64,000 nucleotides of DNA, taken from contig JAJTAZ010000003.1 in the NCBI GenBank assembly GCA_021287185.1, forward strand, positions 41,959 through 105,958, in the 5' to 3' direction. Below the pieces are notes generated by a model. The model was given only the letters and a program-made list of their open reading frames with translations. It did not search any database and was not told where the DNA came from. The position numbers and the translations under genes were made by a program. Of the stretch, positions 8,444 to 17,988 are shown one piece after another; position 1 is the stretch's first letter, and each line of letters opens with the position of its first letter. The stretch comes from Burkholderiales bacterium. Lineage in GTDB: Bacteria > Pseudomonadota > Gammaproteobacteria > Burkholderiales > Burkholderiaceae.

Positions 8444-9676
8444 ATGGCAACCCCATTTAATTTTTTCTCACTGTCTCGACGCAAACAGTGGGTGGCAGTA
8501 CTGTTGTTGGTTTTGGTACTCTTTATTGGCTTTCGGGTGTTTCAAGCACTGACCAAAGCCTCACGTGCCAAAGCACCACCCGTTAATGCTGTACAAATTA
8601 AAACCTCCGAACTGGTTGAGGTGCAACCCACCAGTTTTAATAAGGTTTTGCCCTTATCAGGCTCACTGAATCCCTATCAGCAAACCTTGGTCAGCGCGCG
8701 CGCCAGTGGTGAGGTTGCACAGGTTTGGGTACGCGAAGGGCAAACGGTCAATAAAGGCGATGCGCTGGCAGAACTCTCAACCATCACTTATCAAGCACAG
8801 GTTGATCAGGCGCGCGCAGCGGTGAGTTCGGCACAACAAAATCTGGCATTGGCACAACAAGATTATAAAAACAATAAGGAATTGCTAGACGCTGGTTTTA
8901 TCGCCAAAATGGCGTTGCAGCGCATTGCGGTCAACCGCCAAAGTGCACAATCAGCACTTGTTCAAGCGCAACAATCCTTGGTGATTGCACAACGCAGTTT
9001 GAACGATGCGCGCATCAGCGCGCCGATTGCAGGTGTAGTGGCTGCACGCAAAATCAATGTCGGCGATACAGTCGGTATCGGCTCGCCCTTATTTTCGATT
9101 GTCAATGACAATACCTTTGAGTTGAGTTCCCCGATTCCTGCCGAGCAAATTGGTCAGGTGCAAGTGGGGCAATCCGTACAATTGCACACAGCAGGGGTTG
9201 CCAATGAGTTCTCTGGCACCATCGAACGCGTTAATCCTGCCGCGCAAGCGGGTTCACGCAGTTATATGGTGTACGTGCGGGTATTTAACAACGGACAATT
9301 GCGCTCAGGTATGTTTGCCGAAGGCAATATTTTGCTGAGCAGCCGTCCCAATGTCTTGAGTGTACCTGCAACCGCTGTGCGCACCGCAGATGGCTTGTCC
9401 TACGTGTACGTCGTCAACAACGATGTCTTAGAAAAACGTGCGGTGACATTGGGTGAGCGCGCTGGTGAACAAATTGATGCCTTGACCGAAATTACCTCGG
9501 GTTTATCTGCAGGTGAGCGGGTGGTGCGCTTGGATTTGGGTGTGATTAAACCTGATTTAAAAGTCGAATTGCTCAACGACACAGGCGCGGCACAAGCAAC
9601 GGAACCATCCAAAGACAATACAGCGGCCAAGCAAGGTTTAATCACCAAAATCAAAGCATGGTTCGCTAAAAAATAA
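8444..9676 (+). CDS. RND efflux periplasmic adaptor (membrane fusion protein)
   Basis: The 410-residue protein has one N-terminal membrane anchor (about 16-32), a biotinyl-lipoyl-like half-motif (SGEVAQVWVREGQTVNKGDALAEL region), an alpha-helical hairpin rich in Gln and Ala (about 120-190), the second lipoyl half (ISAPIAGVVAARKINVGDTV region) and beta-barrel and membrane-proximal domains. It should link the inner-membrane pump encoded next to the TolC channel encoded three genes on. It is the first gene of a tight operon (37, 20 and 0 bases between the genes). Substrate cannot be deduced. The C-terminal tail is Lys-rich (KIKAWFAKK), a minor peculiarity. Confidence 0.93.
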   Translation: MATPFNFFSLSRRKQWVAVLLLVLVLFIGFRVFQALTKASRAKAPPVNAVQIKTSELVEVQPTSFNKVLPLSGSLNPYQQTLVSARASGEVAQVWVREGQTVNKGDALAELSTITYQAQVDQARAAVSSAQQNLALAQQDYKNNKELLDAGFIAKMALQRIAVNRQSAQSALVQAQQSLVIAQRSLNDARISAPIAGVVAARKINVGDTVGIGSPLFSIVNDNTFELSSPIPAEQIGQVQVGQSVQLHTAGVANEFSGTIERVNPAAQAGSRSYMVYVRVFNNGQLRSGMFAEGNILLSSRPNVLSVPATAVRTADGLSYVYVVNNDVLEKRAVTLGERAGEQIDALTEITSGLSAGERVVRLDLGVIKPDLKVELLNDTGAAQATEPSKDNTAAKQGLITKIKAWFAKK

Positions 9677-9712
9677 TTTCTCTGCTCATACGACGTATTT
9701 AAAAGGTTCTCC

Positions 9713-12700
9713 ATGTGGTTTACTAAAGTCAGTATCAAAAACCCCGTTTTTGCCGTGATGGTCATGCTCGGTCTGATTGTCTTGGGGGTCATTGGCTTTA
9801 AAAAAATGGCCGTGGATAAATTTCCCGATGTGGAACTGCCCGTGATTGTGGTGCAAACCACCTACCCCGGTGCTGCGCCAACCTCTGTTGAAAACGAAGT
9901 CTCGCGTCCAATTGAAGAGAGTTTGAACACCGTCAGTGGTATTAAAACCATGACTTCACGCTCGTATCAAAACATTTCGGTCATCGTCGCGCAGTTTGAA
10001 ACGGGCACGAATATGGACACCGCTTTACAAGACATCCGTGCCAAATTAGACCTTGTTCGGCGAAAACTTCCCGATGAGGTGGATGACCCAATTGTGCGCC
10101 AAAACGACCCGAACAGCGCGCCGATTTTAACTTTGGTGGTTAAAGGCGGGCAAAATCGCAGCCTCAAAGAATTGAGCGATATTGCCGAAAACACCATCAA
10201 ACCACGCTTGCAAACCGCGACAGGTGTGGGTCAAGTGGATATTTTGGGCGAGGTACAACCACAAATCAACGTCCTGCTTGACACCGCGCAAATGGATGCT
10301 TTGGGTGTGGGCGTGAACGAAATCAGTGATGCCATTCAAGCAGCCAATCGTGAATTGCCCGCAGGTATTATTGAGAATGCACAAAAAGAGCTGGTGGTTC
10401 AGGTCAATGGACGCTTACAAAGTGTCGCCGATTTTCGCCGCCTCGTGGTGGCCAACCGTGGCGGTGCGCCTGTGTATTTGGAGCAAGTGGCGCGCATCGA
10501 AGACGGCAGCGCACAACCAACCAGTGTATCGTTGACCGATGGCGAAATCACACTGTCGATAAATGTTCTGAAGGCCAGCGGTGCAAACACCCTTGATGTG
10601 GCCAATAATGTTAAAGCAAAAATCGCCGAATTAACCCGCACCCTGCCATCAGATATCCAAATTACTGCGCGTGTGGATCAAAGTTTGAGCATTCAAGCCG
10701 ATGTGGATGACGTGACCTCAACCATTTACGAGGGTGCGGTTTTGGCGGTGTTGATTGTGTTTTTATTCCTGCACTCATGGCGCAGCACAGTCATTACCGC
10801 GTTCAGCCTGCCCGTATCAATTATCGCCACATTTGGTTTTATGTATGTGATGGGGTTCACCATCAACACCATCACATTGATGGCCTTATCACTCTCGATT
10901 GGTTTGGTGATTGATGACGCCATTGTGGTGCGCGAGAACATCGTACGCCACATGCGCATGGGTAAAGACCACTACCAAGCATCCATGGATGGTACACAAG
11001 AAATCGGCTTGGCGGTTTTGGCAACCACCTTAAGTATTGTCGCGGTGTTTTTACCAATCGCTTATATGGAAGGCACCATCGGCTCATTTTTCCATGAATT
11101 TGGTTTGACCGTGGTGGTTGCTGTTTTGGTGTCAATGTTCGTATCCTTCACCTTGGATCCGATGTTGTCTTCACGTTGGCACGACCCCGACACCGTCAAG
11201 CCTTTGGAAAAACGCTTTGGTAGCAAACTGCTGATTTGGTTTGAACATCAGGTGGAAGCATTTTCCGACACCTACCAAAACTTGCTCAAAAAAGCCTTAC
11301 GCCACCGCGTCATGACTTTGGTGATTGCTGTCGTGACGTTTGTCGCCAGTCTGTTCATTGTGCCTGTCATTGGTTCCGAGTTTGTCCCTCAGGCCGATTC
11401 ATCCGAAATCAATATCAAATTCAAAACCCCAGTGGGCACGAGTTTAGAGCAAACCACACTCAAAGCACGCCAAGCCCAAGACACCCTGAAACAGAAGTTC
11501 TCCAATGAAATTCTGTACACCTTTGCACGTGTGGGTGGTGGGAATTCGAGTGCAAACGCTGTGGAAATGTATGTGCAACTCAAACCTCTGTCTGAGCGCA
11601 AACGCACAGGCACAGAACTACTCAGTCCTGTTCGTCAAACACTTTCGAGCATCGCGGGCATCACCGTTTCTAAAGTCACAGGGCAAGAAGGCGGTCCGTC
11701 AGGCACCAACAAGCGTTTGGTTTATAACGTCTATGGCCCTGACCTGAACAAATTGGAAGCCTACAGCACGGAAATCATGGGCAAGCTCAAAGGGATTTCA
11801 GGCTTGATGGATGTTGAGTCCTCAGTTGCCGACAAAAAGCCCACTGTGGACATTGTGATGAATCAACAACGTTCGGCAGATTTGGGCGTGAACACCAGTG
11901 CGGTCTCAGCTGTGCTCTCGGGTGTGGTCACGGGCACGAAAGCGGGTACATGGCGAGCGCCGAATAACGAGGACTATGATATTTTGTTGCGTTTACCACC
12001 CGAACAACGCAACAGCCCTGAAAACGTGGCCAATATGAAAATTGCCACGGGCATCAATGCACAAACGGGTGAGCCCAACTTAGTGCGCATTGGCGACGTG
12101 GCACAACTACAACAAGGCACGACCATGGCCGAAATCGTGCGCGAAAACCTGCGCCGTCAAATTCGCATCGATGGTAATCCATTGGGGCGCAGCACAGGCG
12201 AGGTCGCCAGTGAAATTGAGAATGTTTTGCGCGACATTAAATGGGAACCCGGTTATGGCTATTCAGTGGCTGGCGATGCGCAAGACTCCAAAGAATCAGC
12301 GGGCTACGCAGCGAGCGCGTTGATTTTAGCGGTTATTTTTATTTACATGGTTTTGGCATCACAATTCAATAGTTTTGTGCAGCCGATTGCGATTATGAGC
12401 TCGTTGCCTTTATCCTTGGTTGGGGTGTTCTTGGCTTTATTGATGTTCAACTCAACCTTGAATATTTTCTCGATTGTGGGCTTTGTTCTACTTATGGGTT
12501 TGGTCACCAAGAACGCAATTTTGCTGGTGGACTTTGTCAATCAAGAACGCGCGCGTGGCATAGACCGCACGCAAGCCATCATTGATGCTGCTCATATTCG
12601 TTTACGCCCCATTTTAATGACCACTTTGGCCATGATTTTCGGCATGTTGCCTTTGGCACTCGCTTTGGGCGAAGGCTCAGCGCGGCGCGCACCGATGGGA

Positions 12701-12871
12701 CAAGCGGTGATTGGCGGGGTCATTACCTCAACGTTATTAACTTTGGTGGTGGTGCCCGTGGTGTACACCTATTTAGATGACTGGTCTGAGCGTCTGCGTC
12801 AGTGGTGGCATCGACACGTTCCACACGAAGTCGAAAACGCAAATGAACACAACGATACTGAAACACTTTGA
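9713..12871 (+). CDS. RND efflux pump, HAE1 (AcrB/MdtBC-like) permease
   Basis: The 1052-residue proton-driven transporter shows the usual duplicated RND plan: TM1, a large periplasmic loop, TM2-6, TM7, a second loop and TM8-12. The proton-relay Asp pair sits in TM4 (LVIDDAIVVRENIVRH, near residue 401) and the partner Lys in TM10 (TKNAILLVDFVNQ). The N-terminus WFTKVSIKNPVFAVM is typical of the AcrB/MexF/MdtBC group rather than of heavy-metal CzcA pumps. With the adaptor upstream and TolC downstream it forms a complete drug or toxin efflux system across both membranes. A CpxR-type box upstream of the operon suggests induction by envelope stress. Confidence 0.96.
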   Translation: MWFTKVSIKNPVFAVMVMLGLIVLGVIGFKKMAVDKFPDVELPVIVVQTTYPGAAPTSVENEVSRPIEESLNTVSGIKTMTSRSYQNISVIVAQFETGTNMDTALQDIRAKLDLVRRKLPDEVDDPIVRQNDPNSAPILTLVVKGGQNRSLKELSDIAENTIKPRLQTATGVGQVDILGEVQPQINVLLDTAQMDALGVGVNEISDAIQAANRELPAGIIENAQKELVVQVNGRLQSVADFRRLVVANRGGAPVYLEQVARIEDGSAQPTSVSLTDGEITLSINVLKASGANTLDVANNVKAKIAELTRTLPSDIQITARVDQSLSIQADVDDVTSTIYEGAVLAVLIVFLFLHSWRSTVITAFSLPVSIIATFGFMYVMGFTINTITLMALSLSIGLVIDDAIVVRENIVRHMRMGKDHYQASMDGTQEIGLAVLATTLSIVAVFLPIAYMEGTIGSFFHEFGLTVVVAVLVSMFVSFTLDPMLSSRWHDPDTVKPLEKRFGSKLLIWFEHQVEAFSDTYQNLLKKALRHRVMTLVIAVVTFVASLFIVPVIGSEFVPQADSSEINIKFKTPVGTSLEQTTLKARQAQDTLKQKFSNEILYTFARVGGGNSSANAVEMYVQLKPLSERKRTGTELLSPVRQTLSSIAGITVSKVTGQEGGPSGTNKRLVYNVYGPDLNKLEAYSTEIMGKLKGISGLMDVESSVADKKPTVDIVMNQQRSADLGVNTSAVSAVLSGVVTGTKAGTWRAPNNEDYDILLRLPPEQRNSPENVANMKIATGINAQTGEPNLVRIGDVAQLQQGTTMAEIVRENLRRQIRIDGNPLGRSTGEVASEIENVLRDIKWEPGYGYSVAGDAQDSKESAGYAASALILAVIFIYMVLASQFNSFVQPIAIMSSLPLSLVGVFLALLMFNSTLNIFSIVGFVLLMGLVTKNAILLVDFVNQERARGIDRTQAIIDAAHIRLRPILMTTLAMIFGMLPLALALGEGSARRAPMGQAVIGGVITSTLLTLVVVPVVYTYLDDWSERLRQWWHRHVPHEVENANEHNDTETL

Positions 12872-12891
12872 ACAAATAAGGGGGAAAACCG

Positions 12892-13569
12892 ATGAAACAA
12901 AATGCATTATTCAACATGGTTGAACAACAAATTCGCCCATGGGATGTACACAACCCTGAAATTTTAAAGTCTTTACATGACTTTCCTCGCGCAGATTTTC
13001 TACCGAGCGATTTGAAACCCTACGCCTACATGGATGTTGAGTTGCCTTTGATTATCAATGGCGAGAACACCCACACCAAACTCATGCCGCCGCGTTTACT
13101 CGCACGCATTTTGCAAGAATTGGATTTAAAGGACACAGAAAACGTGGGTCTGGTCGGCTTGGGTGATGGGTATTTGGCAACCCTGATTGCCTACTTCAGC
13201 CGCACAGTGACCGCATTTGAACTGGACGAACGCATCATGCAATTCGCTCAAGACAATTTAAACCACGCCAATGTGCGCAACATCAATTATGAATTAACCG
13301 ACGGTTTAAAAGCCAGCACCACCAAATTTGACGTACTGGTTTTAGCGGGCAGCATCACCCAATTAACCCCCGCCCTACTGCATAAAATTGAAGTCGGTGG
13401 TCAAATGTTTGCTGTGATTGGACATGCAGATTCTCCATCCATGCGCGCTACCATGGTTACCCGCACAGATGAAGCCGCATGGTCACAAAAAGTATTGTTC
13501 GAAACCGTACTGGCACCTTTGACCCAAGCGAACGAGAGTGCGTCCACTGCCACATCGTTCACCTTTTAA
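12892..13569 (+). CDS. Protein-L-isoaspartate O-methyltransferase-like protein
   Basis: This 225-residue protein resembles PCMT enzymes: the start matches the QMVEQQIRPWDV type, PRADFLP corresponds to the PRexFvP motif, and a Rossmann motif I reads VGLVGLGDGYLATLIA. The loop is altered from the usual EIGTGSGY, and the family's substrate region looks weakly conserved, so repair of isoaspartyl residues is not certain. It lies 20 bases after the pump gene and its stop codon is directly followed by the tolC ATG, so it is co-translated with the efflux genes. A pcm-like gene before tolC is seen in other betaproteobacteria. The reason for the linkage is unknown. Confidence 0.8.
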   Translation: MKQNALFNMVEQQIRPWDVHNPEILKSLHDFPRADFLPSDLKPYAYMDVELPLIINGENTHTKLMPPRLLARILQELDLKDTENVGLVGLGDGYLATLIAYFSRTVTAFELDERIMQFAQDNLNHANVRNINYELTDGLKASTTKFDVLVLAGSITQLTPALLHKIEVGGQMFAVIGHADSPSMRATMVTRTDEAAWSQKVLFETVLAPLTQANESASTATSFTF

Positions 13570-14967
13570 ATGAATGGCACTATGAATTTGCTGCACCCCA
13601 ATCGCCGTCGTCTGACTCGTCCCACCGTTGCGCGCGCGTGGTGGGTTGCGCTGTGTTTGCTCTCAGCCAACCCTTCAGCATTTGCCTATGATTTGTGGCA
13701 GGCCTACCAAGACGCACAACAAAACGACCCCACCTATTTGTCCAGCATGGCAGAAAAAGAGGTCTATGACGCACAAAAAAGTCAGGCACGCGCAGTCATT
13801 CTACCCACCATTATGGTCACAGGGGGTATCTATAAAACACGCAAACAGTTTTGGTACAACCAACTCCCCGATACGCACACCAAGCCAGCCAACCTCACCG
13901 TGTCGCTGAATCAACCGATTTTTGCATTGGACAAATTAACGGGTTACAAACAAGTGTCGGTGAACGCACAAATCGGCGACTTAAAACTGGCGCAAGCCAA
14001 ACAAGACCTCATCACCCGCGTCGTACAAGCCTATTTCAGCGCGTGGCTTGCTGAGCACAACGTACAGGTTGCAAAAAATGTACTGACTGCCGCCGAACGC
14101 CAATACCAAATGGCGCAAAAGAATTTTGAGGTCGGCAACACCACGGTAATTGACACGCAAGAAGCGCAAACCATGTGGCACAACGCGCAAGCAACGCTTA
14201 TCAATGCGCAAACCAATGTGGACAACGCCAAAAGCACTTTAGAATCTGTAGTTGGACATCCGATCGCTGAGCCACTTGCGGGCATCAGCGCACCATTAAA
14301 ACTCAAAATGCCTGTACCCGATACCGCAGACAAGTGGGTTGCACGTGCCAACGAATCGAATTACAACGTGAAAATGGCACAACTCGGCTATCAGGTTGCT
14401 GACTTAGAAACCACCCGCATGGCACAACAGCGTCTGCCGCAAATCAGCATCGTCGCCAGCCGTAAGTGGAACAGAAGCAATTATCATGACCTCAACGATG
14501 AACAAACCGCCACCAATACCATTGGGCTGGAAGTATCCATGCCGATTTTTGACGGTGGGCTGATTGGTGGACAAGTGCGCGAAGCCGAGGCCAAAAAAAC
14601 CATCAGTGCGCAATCCTTGCGCGCCACGCAAATCAGTGTGGCGCAAGGCACTCGCGCCGCATACAACCAAGCCGTCAGCGGTTTGGCAACCATTTCTGCC
14701 TTGGAATCCGCCCAATCCGCGGCGAAAAAATCAGCCGATTCAAATTTATTGGGTTATCAGTTGGGAATGCGTATCAACGTGGATGTGTTGAATGCGCAAA
14801 ATACCTATGCGCAAGCACAATACAACCTCGCCCAAGCCCAATACAATACGATTTTAGGAAATGTCAATTTGAAATCAGCCGTGGGGGGCTTAAATGATGA
14901 AGATGTGCAATACATCAACGCCTTACTCAACACCCAGTCATCCAAACCCGCAGAAAAAACCAATTGA
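13570..14967 (+). CDS. tolC: TolC-family outer-membrane efflux channel
   Basis: The 465-residue protein has a long signal peptide with cleavage likely after A39 (SAFA-YDLW), then two OEP repeats rich in coiled-coil helices. The first repeat starts at YDLWQAYQDAQQNDPTYLSS, the classical TolC opening, and the second lies around residues 255-440. It makes the trimeric outer-membrane tunnel for the RND pump of the same operon and perhaps for others. The ATG follows the upstream stop with no spacer; a second in-frame ATG is four codons on. A bidirectional terminator closes the operon. Confidence 0.94.
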   Translation: MNGTMNLLHPNRRRLTRPTVARAWWVALCLLSANPSAFAYDLWQAYQDAQQNDPTYLSSMAEKEVYDAQKSQARAVILPTIMVTGGIYKTRKQFWYNQLPDTHTKPANLTVSLNQPIFALDKLTGYKQVSVNAQIGDLKLAQAKQDLITRVVQAYFSAWLAEHNVQVAKNVLTAAERQYQMAQKNFEVGNTTVIDTQEAQTMWHNAQATLINAQTNVDNAKSTLESVVGHPIAEPLAGISAPLKLKMPVPDTADKWVARANESNYNVKMAQLGYQVADLETTRMAQQRLPQISIVASRKWNRSNYHDLNDEQTATNTIGLEVSMPIFDGGLIGGQVREAEAKKTISAQSLRATQISVAQGTRAAYNQAVSGLATISALESAQSAAKKSADSNLLGYQLGMRINVDVLNAQNTYAQAQYNLAQAQYNTILGNVNLKSAVGGLNDEDVQYINALLNTQSSKPAEKTN

Positions 14968-14993
14968 AACCGAATGGTGAATGGTTATCCAAA

Positions 14994-15025
14994 AAATAAT
15001 ACGCGCATGATTGCGTGTATTATTT
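14994..15025. terminator. Terminator between tolC and the HtrA-type protease
   Basis: AAATAATACGCGCA pairs with TGCGTGTATTATTT (one wobble) over the loop TGAT. The genes on both sides converge on it. Confidence 0.75.
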
Positions 15026-15039
15026 GGGAAGTGTCAAAC

Positions 15040-16188
15040 TCAATTGCGCATTGGGCTGACGGTTGGGCGCTCACCAATCACAATGGGCAGTTGAATCATT
15101 TGACCGTTGCGTTGCAATGAAATTTTGGCCGATGTTCCTGGTTTGAGTTTGGCGACCTCATTAATCATAGACGTCACATCCTTAATGCTCGTGTCATTAA
15201 TCATCACCAAGATATCGCCCACTTGCACACCTGCTTGAGCGGCAGGCCCATTGGCAGCCACACTGGCAACAATCACACCATCCGCACTGGTTAAGTTAAA
15301 GGCTTTGGCCATTTGCGGTGTGATGTTTTGGCTGGATACACCAATAAAGCCACGCGAAACTTTACCAGTCTTAATGAGTTCCTGGGCCACTTGCTGCAAG
15401 GTAGACACTGGCACCGCAAATCCCACCCCTGCATTGCCGCCACTGCCATTATTGCCACCATTGACAATAAATTCATTGATGCCAACCAAGTGACCGTTTG
15501 AGTTAATCAGTGCACCGCCCGAATTACCAGGGTTAATCGCCGCATCGGTTTGAATAAAATTTTCAAAGGTATTCGCCCCCATTTGTGTGCGATGCAGAGC
15601 AGAAACAATCCCCATAGACACGCTTTGCCCCACATCGAATGGATTACCAATCGCCAAGACCACGTCACCCACGCGCAACTCCTCCTCGCGCCCCATGGTG
15701 ATGGGAACCAAATCTTTCAAATCTATTTTCAGCACCGCGATGTCATTGTCGGGATCCACACCCACCAGTTTCGCGCTGGCATCTCGATCGTCGCTGAGCA
15801 CCACTTGAATTTGCGTCGCACCTTCAATCACATGCTGATTGGTGACAATATAACCTTGCTCATCAATAATCACGCCTGAGCCACTGCCTTTGTCCATACC
15901 CGCAGAAACGCCCACGGGGGTATTGGTTGTGGTATAAATACGCACGACCGAAGGCATCGCTTTATTAACTGCTTCATTGAACGACAAACCTGCCAAATTT
16001 GCAGGAGCCTGTTTAAAAGTCAAATTGGCTTGCGGATCTGCGGCTGAGGTCACCAAACCAGCAGGTCCTCGGGTCAATCGAGTCAAACCACTGGGTATCC
16101 ATTGTGGCTTGAGTGTCGCGATGACAAACCCCATCAACACGAATACCGTGATGATTTGCGCCAACCCTAACCAAACTTTTTTAAACAT
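15040..16188 (-). CDS. HtrA/DegQ-type periplasmic serine protease with one PDZ domain
   Basis: The 382-residue protease has an N-terminal membrane anchor (KVWLGLAQIITVFVLMGFVIA), a trypsin-like domain with the triad His in TNQHVIEG, Asp in DNDIAVLKID and Ser in NPGNSGGALI, and a single C-terminal PDZ domain (about 285-370). One PDZ plus an anchor is the DegS plan, but sequence alone does not show a regulatory-protease role. It should degrade or sense misfolded envelope proteins. The start reading MFKKVW is chosen for the AGGG eight bases upstream and for the correct anchor. That ATG overlaps the divergent nif3-like start codon within the tetramer CATG. Confidence 0.93.
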   Translation of the reverse strand: MFKKVWLGLAQIITVFVLMGFVIATLKPQWIPSGLTRLTRGPAGLVTSAADPQANLTFKQAPANLAGLSFNEAVNKAMPSVVRIYTTTNTPVGVSAGMDKGSGSGVIIDEQGYIVTNQHVIEGATQIQVVLSDDRDASAKLVGVDPDNDIAVLKIDLKDLVPITMGREEELRVGDVVLAIGNPFDVGQSVSMGIVSALHRTQMGANTFENFIQTDAAINPGNSGGALINSNGHLVGINEFIVNGGNNGSGGNAGVGFAVPVSTLQQVAQELIKTGKVSRGFIGVSSQNITPQMAKAFNLTSADGVIVASVAANGPAAQAGVQVGDILVMINDTSIKDVTSMINEVAKLKPGTSAKISLQRNGQMIQLPIVIGERPTVSPMRN

Positions 16189-16933
16189 GGAACGTACCCT
16201 ACTATTAACTGAAATTGAAACCCTACTCAATTGTGCCCAATTCAAAGACTATTGCCCAAATGGCTTGCAAATACAAGGACGTAACAGTATAACCAAAATC
16301 GCTGGTGCTGTCACAGCGAGTGCAGCCGTGATTGAGCAAGCCATCGCTTGGGGGGCCGATGCGTTGCTTGTACACCACGGCTATTTCTGGCGCGGCGAGG
16401 ATGCGAGCATTGTCGGGATGAAATACCACCGCGTGCGTGAATTGGTGCGCACGGACATGAATTTACTCGCCTATCATTTGCCCTTGGACGCACACCCAAC
16501 ACTGGGTAACAATGCACAACTGGCATTGAAATTGGGTTTGCGTGTGCACGGGCAATCACCCACAGAGCCGCTGGTGTGGTTTGGCGAGCACACCAGCAAC
16601 CCAAGCATCGGGGTGTTTTGTACCCAAATCACCGGTGCCTTGGGGCGTGCGCCTTTGCTCATTGGCAATGAATCTGAGCCTTTGGGACGCGTGGCGTGGT
16701 GCACGGGCGGTGCACAAGACTACATCCACATCGCCGCACAACTTGGTGCAAACACGTATATTTCGGGAGAGGTTTCAGAACGCACCTACCACGAAGCACG
16801 GGAACTGGGTGTCAACTACCTTGCCTGTGGCCACCACGCCACCGAACGCTTTGGCATACAGGCATTGGGCGAATATTTGAGCCAAAAGTTTGGCTTGGTT
16901 TATCAATTTTTTGATGAAAACAATCCTGTTTGA
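16187..16933 (+). CDS. Nif3/YbgI-family dinuclear metal-binding protein
   Basis: The 248-residue protein belongs to the Nif3-like family, which forms hexameric toroids with a two-metal site. Metal-ligand motifs seen include LLVHHGYFW, the YHLPLDAHP segment and the C-terminal GHHATERFG segment. Cellular function is unsettled; roles in GTP cyclohydrolase-like chemistry or metal handling have been suggested for relatives. The start reading MERTLLLTE fits the family N-terminus FKDYCPNGLQIQG; the frame extends upstream but only antisense to the protease gene. No Shine-Dalgarno sequence is visible. Its 3' end overlaps convergent mutY by 31 bases. Confidence 0.92.
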   Translation: MERTLLLTEIETLLNCAQFKDYCPNGLQIQGRNSITKIAGAVTASAAVIEQAIAWGADALLVHHGYFWRGEDASIVGMKYHRVRELVRTDMNLLAYHLPLDAHPTLGNNAQLALKLGLRVHGQSPTEPLVWFGEHTSNPSIGVFCTQITGALGRAPLLIGNESEPLGRVAWCTGGAQDYIHIAAQLGANTYISGEVSERTYHEARELGVNYLACGHHATERFGIQALGEYLSQKFGLVYQFFDENNPV

Positions 16934-17988
16934 TGCTCATTGTGCAAAATGCGCAACAATTCTGTCGCAGGCTTGGGCAAAGCCAAACTCAAATGGTCGG
17001 TGTCTGAACAATCAAGCCACTGCCCCTGTTGTGATATCTTCGGCGGCGCATCCAATGTGATGAGGTGAGGTGAAATTTCCAATGTGCGGTGTGTGAGGCG
17101 ATGCTTGATGACGGCCAATTGTTCTATTGAGCGCGGATTTTGAATGCGCTCATTTTGTGGAAATGCCCACAACTGCGCCCAAATCCCTCGCTCAGGTTGT
17201 TGCTCAACCCAGACTTGGTTTTGATAGCGATAAATATACCAATCAAATGTCAGTGTTTTAATCGCGGTGCGAACTTTGGCTGCGGGTATTTCGTGCACAC
17301 GATGCGTTTTAACCGCCACACAGTCGTCTTGCCACGGACACACAGCACAATCCGGTTGATTTTTTCGACACAGTCCCGCCCCCAAATCCATCACACCTTG
17401 AGTGTAAGCGCGCAAAGCGGTTTCAAAGGGCAGACCCAATTTCAGTGCATCTTCTGGTTTTATCAGCGTTTCGTGGGCTTTTTGCCATAATATTTTGTCG
17501 GTCTGCGCACTGGGCACATCGTCTATGCCATACACACGACTGAGAATCCGTTTCACATTACCGTCGAGTATCGGTGCGGGATACCCATAGGCAAATACGG
17601 CAATCGCCGCTGCCGTGGATGCGCCAATGCCTTTCAGGGTTTGTAATAACTCAGGCGTGCGCGGAAATTCCCCACCAAAGTCAGCCACCACCGTTTGCGC
17701 GCAAGCGTGCAGATTGCGTGCGCGGCTGTAATAGCCCAAACCCGCCCACAACGCCAGCACCTCATCCAAATGTGCATTGGCCAAATCGGTCACGCTTGGG
17801 AACCGCGCCAAAAATCGCGCGTAGTAATCCACCACCGTCACCACTTGAGTTTGTTGCAGCATAATTTCTGAGAGCCAAATTCGATAGGCATCGTGAGTAT
17901 TTTGCCACGGCAACTCATGTCGCCCGTGCATCAATTGCCAACGCACGAGTTTTTCTGCCAAGGAAGTGGGCGAATTTATTTTTGACAT
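16903..17988 (-). CDS. mutY: Adenine DNA glycosylase MutY
   Basis: MutY removes adenine mispaired with 8-oxoguanine. The 361-residue protein has the catalytic Glu in EIMLQQTQV, a helix-hairpin-helix (LKGIGASTAAAIAVFAYG), the catalytic Asp in ILDGNVKR, a 4Fe-4S loop with the exact C-x6-C-x2-C-x5-C spacing (from CRKNQPDC), and a C-terminal NUDIX-like 8-oxoG recognition domain. The ATG reading MSKINSP is chosen; it lies inside the last codons of mutM in another frame (13-base overlap), which implies translational coupling with the partner enzyme of the GO repair system. Its stop codon lies within the 3' end of the convergent nif3-like gene. Confidence 0.95.
   Translation of the reverse strand: MSKINSPTSLAEKLVRWQLMHGRHELPWQNTHDAYRIWLSEIMLQQTQVVTVVDYYARFLARFPSVTDLANAHLDEVLALWAGLGYYSRARNLHACAQTVVADFGGEFPRTPELLQTLKGIGASTAAAIAVFAYGYPAPILDGNVKRILSRVYGIDDVPSAQTDKILWQKAHETLIKPEDALKLGLPFETALRAYTQGVMDLGAGLCRKNQPDCAVCPWQDDCVAVKTHRVHEIPAAKVRTAIKTLTFDWYIYRYQNQVWVEQQPERGIWAQLWAFPQNERIQNPRSIEQLAVIKHRLTHRTLEISPHLITLDAPPKISQQGQWLDCSDTDHLSLALPKPATELLRILHNEHQTGLFSSKN

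Noticed and set aside
15977..16186. A 70-codon upstream extension of the Nif3-like gene
   Set aside because: It lies wholly antisense to the HtrA-type protease, and the family N-terminus begins at the ATG at 16187.
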